Source: Tomocerus qinae (taxonomy: Eukaryota; Arthropoda; Collembola; Entomobryomorpha; Tomoceridae). From it: a stretch of 64,000 bases of DNA. The position numbers and the translations under genes were made by a program. The notes under the pieces are model-generated. The model worked only from the letters and a program-made list of their open reading frames with translations, was not told the origin of the DNA and did no database searches. This document shows positions 49,601-59,391 of this stretch, piece by piece. The stretch is from positions 45,128,296 to 45,192,295 of the forward strand of contig CM034548.1 in NCBI GenBank assembly GCA_020055645.1, given 5' to 3'. Each line of letters begins with the position of its first letter. Position 1 is the first letter of the stretch.

Positions 49601-52600
49601 GGGATCATTTTGCAAATAAATTTCAGGTGAATATTAATGGGCTGAAATAATGGTGATAATAGTAATATTATTCACAATGTATGTATCTAATTACGCCAAT
49701 GTTTAGCTTTGCGTTTATATATTTAATGGCAACATATATTAATTTTCAGCATGGTGTTTATTTAAGAAATATTATTACATTTGCTGGATAAATTTTTTGA
49801 GAATTTAATGCATTCAAAAGTTGGAATCCTCTGTGATGTATTGTATCTGGAGACATATCAAATTATCACACATTGACTACTTCCGCTTGAATAGCGAGAC
49901 GAAGTTAGCAATTGAAAGACAAATATGATCAGTCAATTTGTGTTATTGTAAATTCAATAAGTTGATAACTGCATGGAGAGGAGCTGTTATAATTTTTGTT
50001 TCTGCTAATAATAACGTTGACTCAGGTATGTGCTTCATATCAGCATGGAATTTTTAATGTTATTTTCGCAAGTATTATTTTATGTTGTATCTAATTATCG
50101 CCTTTTTGTTTCGATAGGAAAGAGCTTTGACACCAACGAAAATTGGTGACACGGGAGGAAATGTTTTACAACCTACTCAAGTTGTGCCTCAATTGCCGAG
50201 TAATCCTGTTCCACCATCACAAGTCTCTCAATCTTCACAGCAGCCTTCGCAAACGACTCCTATTCAAGTACAAGTACAGGTTTCCCTTCCCCAGCCGTTG
50301 CCTGTACAAAATCCGAGTCAGACGTCAACTGCCTCTTCACAGCCGTCGCCTCTACAGCAGTCCTTACAAAATGTAAACATGGGGTCGGCAAACCAAAATC
50401 AAATGAACCAGCCAATGACTATGAACAATGCAGGCAACATGTCTATGAGTCAGCAACAACAGCAACAACAGCATCTGATGATGATTCAACAAAGACTTCG
50501 TCCTCCATTGATGCGACCGCTTAACCCTCAGATGATGAATCAGCAACAGCAAGTTTCTCCAATGACGCCTCCCCAACAATTATTGTCACAACAGCCAATG
50601 ATGACTCCTCAGCAACTAAATCCGCAACAGCAAATGAATTCGCAACAGCAACAAATGATGACCCCTCCACAGCAGCAGATGACTCCTCAACAGCAAATGA
50701 ACCCACAGCAGATGAACCCTCAGCAGCAAATCAATTCTCAACAACAAATGAACTCTCAACAGCAGCAAATGATGACACCACAAATGAACTCCCAACAACA
50801 GCAAATGATGACGCCCCCTCAACAGCAGATGACACCTCAGCAACAAATGATGTCTTCGAACCAACAGCAAATAAATGCACAACAGCAGATGAATGCTCAG
50901 CAACAGCAGCAGCCAATAATGAATCCCACGCAACAACAGCAGATAGCGTCTCAGCAACAACAACAGCAACAACAACAGCAACAACAACAACACGGCATGG
51001 CTACGTCACAGCAACAACAATCGGTATCCTCTCAGCAACAACAACAGCAGCAACAAAATCAACAGCCACCCCAAAGTATACCTTCTCAGGCTCAATCCCA
51101 GCATATTATTCCTCAGCAACAAATGAACCAACAGCAACCCCAACAAATGATGCCTCAGCAACAACCAATGAATCCTCAGCAGCAAATGAACCAACAACAA
51201 TTGCCAGGTCCACATGGAATGAACCCACAGATGATAAATGCTTCACAAAATGTACAGCAGCAGTTACTTCAGCAACAACAACAACAGCAAATGATGAATG
51301 CGCAACAAATGAACACACAACAGATAAATACGCAGTTAAGTGTCCAGCAGCAGATGACCCTTCAACAGCAACAACAACAACAGCATGTTTTGCAACAACA
51401 ACAGCAGCCCAGATGGCCTAATCCTACTTTACAAAAACAAATTCAAATGCAGCAGGCGCAGCAACAGCAACAACAGCAGCAGATAAACATTGTAATAATA
51501 GCACATATGATAGCACAGATGTTTTTGAAAAACCAACCTTTGTATTTATCAATTGCGATTTCTTATTTTTACCGAATCAGCAGAACCAAGCCCAACCGCA
51601 ACAAAATGCTCCTTCGCAAATGCAGCAGACTCCATTGCAACAGCAACTGGGACAACAACCCCAGATAATCAATTCACACTCACCATTGATAGAGCAATTA
51701 AAAATTCCTCCTATGGGACAAGGTCAACCTCCTCATGGACGACAGCCGCCACCAGGAGGACCTCCAGGGCCAATTCAGGCCCAACCGCCTTTGGGGGCTT
51801 TGCCACCTGTAAACAACCAAAGAGAACGTCATATTATTTGGAGCGGTCTATTAGAATGGCACGAGAAGCAAAAGGGTAAATAATAATGGAATCAATAATT
51901 TTGGGCATAGACTATCAAATATTAAACTTTTGGAAATTTTGATAAAGGACCGCCTGAAGGTCAAAAGATACCACGGCAAGTCCCCTGTCAAGTTTCTGCA
52001 AACGTTGTTAGCGCAGAACCAGAAGTTAAAGGGGATGGCTGGCCTCCAAAACTTATCATGCAGTTGATTCCTAAGGCAATCGTGGGAAGTTTAGGTGGAG
52101 GATATTTTAGAGATGTAAAGACTGTTCTGTTTATGTTACAAAACTGCGATGCCCTGTCGTCTCTGACTCGCGTCATGGATTCTGGATTTGTATGTTTCTT
52201 TGTCTCTTTTTATTGGAAGTTGTAATGCTTGAGATATTGTTCTATTTATATAGCATTGTTATTAATGGTTACAGGCTGGCTGTGTTCATTTCACGGGAAC
52301 TGGGATGCAACAATCTTCTTGTAGTATTAAAGTTCTCATACTACTTTATAGTAAAGAACGTCACGCCTACCTAGGATTTATTCCAAATGACCAAGCAGGA
52401 TTTGTTGATCGGATACGAAAAGTTATTCAACAGCAAAAGACACAACAAGCGGTAATGCGTCAAGGACAAGGATTTCCACCGGGCCAAGGGATGCCCCAAC
52501 AAGGCATGGGTCAACAACCTCAGATGACTCAAATGACGCAGGGCATTGCACAGCCAGGAATGCCTCAACAGGGAATGCCACAACCCATGCAGTCAATTGC

Positions 52601-53261
52601 CCAACAACTTGGACAAAATCAGCCGTTAGTTCCCTCTACTGCGGTCTTGGCACAGCAGCTGGGTCAGGCGCAACAACAACAACAACAATTGAATCAACAA
52701 CAACAACAAGCTCCGAATTTGCAAGGTGGATCTGGTCAGCAAGGAGCGAATTCAGGACAGTCGCAGGCTGAACTGATTCAATTAGAACTAGAGCGGCAGC
52801 AAAATCTTTTGAAGATTCAGCAATTACAACAAACACTAGAAGCGGCTCAACAGAAAGAATTGCAATTTCAACAACTGCATAATCATCCTCCTGGAGGTCC
52901 TGGTCATCAGAGTCCGGGACCCGGCCAATTGCAGCAGCAACAAGCTCAGCAACAGCTACAGCAACAACAACTTCAACAACTCCAACAACAACAGCAACAA
53001 CAACAGGTTCGGGGTCAAATGATGAATCAACAAAATATAAACCAAATGAGAATGCTGCGCCCTTCTTCAGTTGCACAGGCTAATCCTGGCTTAAAGCACT
53101 TACTCCAACAACAACAAGCGCCTGCGCAGTACCGCATGCAAATGGCTAATTTGCAACAACAAAGAATGCCTCAGGGGCCTGGACCTAACGGACCTATGAA
53201 TCAGCAACAACAATTGCCCCAATATGTTGAGGATGTTGCTATTCTCGACCTTCTAAAGTGA
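46656..53261 (+). CDS. MED25: Mediator of RNA polymerase II transcription subunit 25
   Basis: Mediator tail subunit that receives signals from transcription activators. Ten exons: 46656-46762, 46859-46904, 47566-47690, 47859-47977, 48052-48222, 48304-48407, 50118-51491, 51581-51875, 51948-52189, 52275-53261 (TGA). All are GT/AG with matching phases, giving 1189 aa. The VWA domain (residues 1-224) opens [16 protein letters not shown]; as in other MED25 it lacks a metal-binding DxSxS. It continues [35 protein letters not shown] and [18 protein letters not shown]. Residues 225-760 are Gln/Met/Pro-rich, mostly one 458-codon exon. The ACID (PTOV) domain is about 765-915: [64 protein letters not shown] Gln-rich tail ends [10 protein letters not shown], like the acidic C-terminus of human MED25. 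It is much longer than human MED25 (747 aa) because of the Gln tracts. Confidence 0.95.
46905..47565 (+). other. MED25 intron 2; no other feature seen
   Basis: A 661-nt AT-rich intron with donor GTAAGAAAC and acceptor TTCTTTTTAG. No repeat was recognised. Confidence 0.8.
48408..50117 (+). other. MED25 intron 6; no other feature seen
   Basis: A 1.7-kb intron between the VWA part and the Gln-rich exon, with donor GTAAGTTTAC and acceptor TTTCGATAG. No extra exon was recognised, but a small alternative exon cannot be excluded. Confidence 0.7.
50440..51485 (+). repeat. CAA/CAG-rich tract encoding poly-Gln and [13 protein letters not shown] repeats
   Basis: Lies inside MED25 exon 7. Runs of up to about 13 Gln codons alternate with Met-Asn/Thr-Pro spacers. 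CAA and CAG are mixed, which limits slippage. The complementary strand gives long Leu-rich and Val/Ala/Ser-rich chance frames that are not genes. Confidence 0.92.
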
Positions 53262-53568
53262 TTTCTTTTCTATTTTATTCCAAGTCATAAGTGCCGACGT
53301 TGTAAAGCAGAGTGGTAATAACAACGTCAGTTTCATTTAAGTTAAAATGTATACTCTGTAGCTACAGTATTAAATTTTGGTGGGGCAAATACTCAGAACA
53401 GAGTGTTTTATGAACTTCTGACTTGTATATTCTTTAGGTTCATCTAGAGATAGTATGTCAACTATTTATTACCTAATATAATATTTATTATGTAATATGG
53501 TGTTATATTGTTATTGTCAAGTGCAAATAAGCATTTGAGGAAATGAGCTGAAACATTATAGTAGTTAT

Positions 53569-53574
53569 AATAAA
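53569..53574 (+). terminator. Candidate polyadenylation signal of MED25
   Basis: AATAAA about 310 nt after the MED25 stop codon; the first clear hexamer downstream. Confidence 0.45.
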
Positions 53575-54274
53575 AATAATTGTGAAATTGAAATATTTAG
53601 TAACACTTTCCACTCGAAAATGAATTTAAAGCTATTTTAAAACAAAAAATATTGATGCGACATGCGGCAATATTAATGGGCAACTATAACACTATATTCA
53701 TTAATACATTTACAGACACTCTAAAGTGGTAACTGCTTGCCGAAACAAAAACATTTTTTGCAACTTCTTCAATCTTTAATTAAATAAAATTGTTGATCAT
53801 GTGGAGCTTATATACCCGGCTGACTTTCCTCTGGTTTGCTAATGCTTTGGTTTAAGGCTGCCTCGTCGTCTAGCATGCGTTTTCAATTGCTGGGCCAAAG
53901 ACCTAAGTACCGAGGCCGTGTAAGACTTGTTTTTTTTTGAAATTTCAATATTGAAACCAGAAAAATTGACCTAAGTTTGGAGTCTAAAGTGCAACGTACT
54001 TGAAGTAAACTGTTTGTCCATCTACTTTTTCAAAAATACTTACATCCAGTTATTATTTGTATGTACTATTAATAAATACAAAAAATGGTGCACAAAAAGC
54101 AGTAAACATTTGCTGTTATAGCCCCCGCCCCAAATTGTTAGTAAAGGAAGAAACTAGGTTAAGGAAAAATGGTATAAACGAGATGGTCACTATTATTAAT
54201 TACTTGATAATAATTAGTATCTAATCACTATAATATTAGCTGCACAAGTACGTCTAATTACCGTTAGAATTGTT

Positions 54275-54600
54275 TGAAATTTTTACTGCATGTGCATCCC
54301 ATAGTCAGAAACTCAAATGATCATTTTCATAAATGATATCGGTTTTATAGAAATCGTTTTATGGTCTTTTGAAATTCAGATTTATACATGTAAAGAGTAG
54401 GGGATTTTGGAAATTATGTTCACAATCTCCTATTACAGTTTTCAACCAATCATTATGAAACTTTTTAAGGAGCTGCTAATCACCCAAACTTAGAGCCTCT
54501 CGGGCTTGGATTTTCAATTTTTGTTTTGAAAAATTTAGAAAATAATTTGAAAATTTCACGTGTATAAGGAGGAGCCCAAGAGCAGAGTGTCTCATTGCTC
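54275..54600. repeat. Dispersed repeat, copy 2
   Basis: Diverged sister of 34140-34500. Shared words in the same order include CATAGTCAGAA, ATAGAAATCGTTTTATGGT, CTCCTATTACAGTTTTCA and a late AGCAGAGTG(T)C block. Confidence 0.6.
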
Positions 54601-54829
54601 GCATAGGTGGCGAGGACTGTTAGTGCTCCGTTGGTGTTGCGAAGAGCATAAAATGGGCAGTAGTTGTGTCAATAAACATGAAGTGAAACTAAAATAGATT
54701 TTTTTGGTAGCTTTCATGTCTGAGTGTCTGTCAAATCATTCATGACTTAAAATAATTCGGTCAATTAACAAATGGGGGGGGGGGTTATTTAAAGCATCAA
54801 GATTGATTAAAACCCAAGGGGACTAAACA

Positions 54830-55234
54830 GCGCGGTTAGTTAAAATGACGAGGTTATTTAAATTAGCGAGATTATTTAAAGTGATCGGGTTAATTTTAAC
54901 TAACGACGAGGTTACTAATGATTATTACTAACGATTGCTGATGGGTTGGATTGGACTAAACTGATGAGGTGATATAAAATGACGGGGTTATTAAAATGAC
55001 AAAGTTATTAAAATGACGGGGTAATTTATAATGACGAAATTATTTAAAATAACAGGGTCATTTAACCTTACGGGGTTGTTATGTACATGAAATCAATGAT
55101 ATTATGACAATCTGGCGCTGATGAAACGACTTCAAACATTTACTGTAGAAAAATCTTTATTTTTTGTTAAATGTTGTTGATTAAGTTGATTTGATAACTC
55201 TTATTCCCCGTCCGTAGGACGGGCTTATTTCTAG
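54830..55234. mobile_element. Helentron/DINE-like non-autonomous element, copy 2
   Basis: TTAAAATGACGAGGTTATTT-type units are followed by GGCGCTGATGAAACGACTTC at 55113, then a perfect 3' hairpin CCCGTCC-GTA-GGACGGG (55207-55223), CTTATTT and CTAG (55231-55234). Hairpin-to-CTAG spacing (7 nt) is the same as in the copy ending at 40106. The 11-G run at 54774-54784 lies just upstream. Confidence 0.6.
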
Positions 55235-55407
55235 GTATTAATAATGTGCAGAGTGGCCAGTGGGCAGGCTTCGTTAACAAAAGTACAAAAGAAAAACGTC
55301 AACTAAGACCAGAGAGTTGGCAACCTGCAGGTTGCGTAAAGTAGAGTCAAAACCGTAATGCCTTTCAATGGTACAAAAATCAATCCCTATTGTCTTCGAT
55401 TATGCAT

Positions 55408-55502
55408 CAGTAGGTATGGTAAAAATTTCGCGCCGTTTAACGGCGGAAGTTGTCGGATGTATTAGTAGGTATCGGTAAATTTTCGCGCCGTTTAACGGCG
55501 GA
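55408..55502. repeat. Tandemly duplicated palindromic word with E2F-like sites
   Basis: Two copies (55408-55447 and 55464-55502) of a roughly 40-bp block ending TTTCGCGCCGTTTAACGGCG, whose CGCCGTT/AACGGCG arms form a quasi-palindrome. Each contains TTTCGCGCC, which fits the E2F/DP consensus. No gene start is near, so a regulatory role is only a possibility. Confidence 0.55.
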
Positions 55503-56128
55503 GCTATTTATCAATGTTATAAAAAAAATATTCTCCACTTTTGCTCTATTTCCCTTGTATTATTAGAAGCTCTTTGACTAAGACATCATTACTTCAAGTA
55601 CAGGTAAACAGTATGGGGTTTCAAAGCACCAAAAATAAGTAACTTATTCCACTCAAACTACTCTTTTGCTAATTTCACTGATAGAAATATTTCTCTGCGC
55701 AGGCGCCGATACTCAAGTTCGAGTACTTATCTCTCTCACAAAAAAGGAACAAAAAACATCCTTATTTCACTCACTATTTGTACTCATTCTCATTCCGCCC
55801 CATTTCCCCATGTAATTTCCATTATTTGAAAATTTGCGCGCAACTGATTATCTCGATTTAGTGAGACTTTTGACAAAAAATTAAAAAATAAGTGGTACAT
55901 TCAACCAACGAGCAATAAAATTGACTTTTTACTTAATTGGTTTGAGTAGAAGAAGTACTTATTTTCCGTGCTTTGAAACCCACTAGTGTTCAGTTTTCCA
56001 TTTCATTATTGGAATCTCATAGTCTCATCATTCCCATGTCCGATCCACCTCCACCTCTCAAATTACTAAGTTTTATAGTTTCGATTTTCGTTCTGCCGTT
56101 TCTCCTATTTCCCATACCGGGAGCTGGT

Positions 56129-56320
56129 CTAACGGGGAGATTTTCTAATAGGAGGATTGCCTAACGGAGAGATTTTCTAATAAGGAGTTTGTGTAACGGG
56201 AAGATTTTCTAATAGAGAGATTGTCTAACGGGCAGATTTTCCAATAGGGAGATTGCCAAACGGGGAGATTTTCTAATAAGGAGTTTGTGTAACGGGAAGA
56301 TTTTCCAATAGGGAGATTAT
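56129..56320. repeat. 32-bp minisatellite, six units with an A-B-A order
   Basis: Unit form TAACGGGGAGATTTTCTAAT followed by a variable end. Type A ends AGGGAGATTG(T/C)C, type B ends AAGGAGTTTGTG. The order is A B A A B A, so a 96-bp trimer seems to have duplicated once. Confidence 0.85.
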
Positions 56321-59300
56321 GTGCTGATACCGAGTGGGACGTCTCACATTATACAGCTCAGTTTTTAAAATAGTTAACAATAAAAATTTCCACAAAGAAG
56401 TCTTCCGTCAAATTCTTCGCTCGTATATTTTTGAGACCAATTATAACTAGGTACTACCCACGATGAGTAGATTTTGGAAATTTTCCTATTCAAATACGTG
56501 AAATGAGAAGAGTCGATAAACGCCGTAATAAGATAGCCAAAAAATAATATTCACATGTTCCTAAACTACTCTACTACTCATCAGGTTTTACCACTTACAG
56601 CTATATTTCAGAAAATTGGCATTGGAAGCATAGCCTTAAACTTAAACCCCGTACTGAAGTAAATTCCCTGTGCTATTTGCCTTGACTTCTTTCGGCTTTC
56701 CTTATATAGCGTTGTCTATTATCTCTGCTCTGCTAGCTTTTCTTCGGCCTTCTATATGGTTCCATACCGTAATCGCCATGTGCTAATTGCCGCTAATCTC
56801 TTGATTTGCATAACCTAACCTAACAACGTTAACATCACTCGTCGGCTTATCAGTCAACTTCCTTTTGGATTTACTGATCCATACGAAGTAGATGAAAATG
56901 ATTTCGGTGATAAAAGAAATGCAGTCGATTCTATGACAATAAAAGTGATAGTAATACTGATTTCGTAGTGTAAAACAGAATGTAATATAATAGAGTCAAG
57001 GAATATCCATCCTATATATTACACTTCTACGCAGTGTTCCGCTTTGAAACATTAAATATTAAGGAAATGGCTCGTTGAAATAGGATAAAGGGGCTCGTAT
57101 TTGTAACCTCGTTGTAAGTTCTGAGGGCCACTCAAGACGTCCAAAATACATGGAAAAACGACATCATAAGAACATAATACAAAGTTTTGCTTTCCCTAAC
57201 GTTTCTTTACTCTAAAGCTGGTTGAGCTGAGTTAAGATTTAGAAAGAGGTGGTACAGACAGACACTAAAAATATAAAATCATCGCTTAAACTCATAAGTT
57301 TTAGATAATAATGAAAATGTAGATAGAACGAAAGGTCTGGTCTCAGAAAATGAAAGGTGGCTTACAAAATGTTCTAGAAGAACATTTCTTATCATATTTT
57401 AGAGCTTACTTTAAACACAAAAATTAAATCGATAACATAAGTAGGGAATGGATACATTCATCTACCTATTCCATTCAAAGGAAACTAGTAAGTTTGCAGT
57501 ACAAAAGTGAAGTTTTTAGCCCTACCGTGCATTAATCAAATACTCGGTATTCAAATACATAGGTAAGCATAATAAATAGGGAAATCATGTAAAACGAAGT
57601 TCTTAATTCATATCGCATGGAACATAAATTACTGTATGTATTCAGAAATAAACTTCACATCTTTTTAACCTATGCTAATCATGGAGGTATAATCATGACA
57701 TACAAAAATCGTTTGAACCCTTATAGCATTAACATCACTTTTGTTCATCCTATTTTTGAGATTCATAGTTCATTATACATACATGTTGTGTGAGTGAGTA
57801 AATGTTGTTCTACAATCATTAAAATTACAAGTGACTTGACCTCTTTATTGATAAAATGCTCAGGTCAGACAACTTTTGCCTACTTTTGAATTGTACATTG
57901 TATACTACAGAATACTCGTCGCATAAAACGTAGTATTTTTGAAAGTGTGAATGCCCATCGAAATTCATATTCGACAATTATTTACTTTACTGTGTAATAT
58001 GTATGTGTACAAAATGCCAATGAACTTCGAAGTATATATAATTTTATAGTCTCCGAGAATCTATTGGCAGAAGTTCAATGTATCCCTGAAAGCCTCAATT
58101 ATAGAACGCGAGCTACAGCCAAAGTTTCGATGAAAGTTTGTCGTGGACTATGAGTGCTGTAATCTAATATCCATTGATACAGCAACAAATGCTGAGAGTT
58201 ATGTTACATCCCGAACTAGAACATAGAGTTTACTGTCGCTATGTTATTTTTCTCCGAAACCATAAAACTACATTTCATTAAAGGTGACCACTTCATACCC
58301 AATGACACCGAAATACACCGAGGAATAAAATTACTCACTCTACTCATTCTTGACCATTTGATAATAAAACGATCTTAATTTTTAACTGCTGAATTGTAGA
58401 TAAAAAATTGTAAAAAGAATAAAAACGACTCTTGAAAACTATCGGTGAATACATCGCTATGACTTGTGTTTACCGGCGTTTCTTTTTTCTTTATTTAAGG
58501 TAGGTTTCTAAATTAACTTGACCAGATTCAATTCTATATATATTTAACTAAATTCTGTTTATCAAATCTTCTCAGATTCCCAACGTAACGATTACTTTTA
58601 AATAAAAGTAATCGTAACAAAAATTTGTTCCACCCGCCATTAAATTCTTAAATAATGTACTTCAAATAATTAAAAATTGCTGTGATGGAATTATGTAACA
58701 ACATTACCAATATTATGACAGCTATACTTGAGCTATTTATTTAGTAAATTTAAGAGAAATAGAGATAAAAACTAAGATTCTTGCTGTTTTTGCCAAGAGA
58801 CATCTGAATAATTTAGTACATTTGTACGTCATTCTTTCTAAATTTCTGTGCAAGAAGGGATATATGTCTGTATATATATTCTGCCTGAAACCAATTGGGT
58901 CATAAGCAAGTCTATGTCCCTTAATTATGGAAATTGTAACTTGTTGTTTATAAAATTAGGATTTACTAAGACGACGAGCTCTTCATTCCGTTGAGCTACT
59001 GAAATATCTTAATGAGAAATCTATCCTTACAGTACAACAGTAGTCCATAATCCATAAGTATATTCAAATTGAATTTCTAGAAAGTGGTCACCTTGAGTGA
59101 ACTCAGGTTGAAGGTTGATAAATAATTTCCGTATTAACCTTTTCCTGTGTCTTTTCGTTGACGTGTCAATCTATGCTATCAATTAGTATGAGTTGGAAAC
59201 GCAACAAGTTAAAACATAGCTAACGACCTGAAAGCCCAACAACATAACCAGGTACGTTAAGTCAAAGTCTTTTGCTTTGTGACAACATACTCAATGACTT

Positions 59301-59391
59301 TGATACTTTGTAAATGCTAAAAGATTTTAAAACATCGACTGATTACTTAATAGATTAGAACCCTCAGGATTACTTCCAAACAAATTTCAGC

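Larger units (their letters stand above)
53575..59391. other. Repeat-rich spacer between MED25 and its paralogue
   Basis: 5.8 kb holding a relative of the TTAA inverted-repeat element (left end at 53852), a dispersed repeat (54275-54600), a Helentron/DINE-like element (54830-55234), a duplicated palindromic word (55408-55502) and a 32-bp minisatellite (56129-56320). From 56.7 to 59.39 kb I see only AT-rich sequence, presumably including the promoter and 5' UTR of the paralogue. No VWA-type exon was found. Confidence 0.6.

Noticed and set aside
50364-51318. Long minus-strand frames opposite the MED25 Gln-rich exon (Leu-rich and Val/Ala/Ser-rich)
   Set aside because: They are the complement of CAA/CAG repeats. 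Plus-strand MED25 is supported by splice phase and domain homology, and these have no motif.
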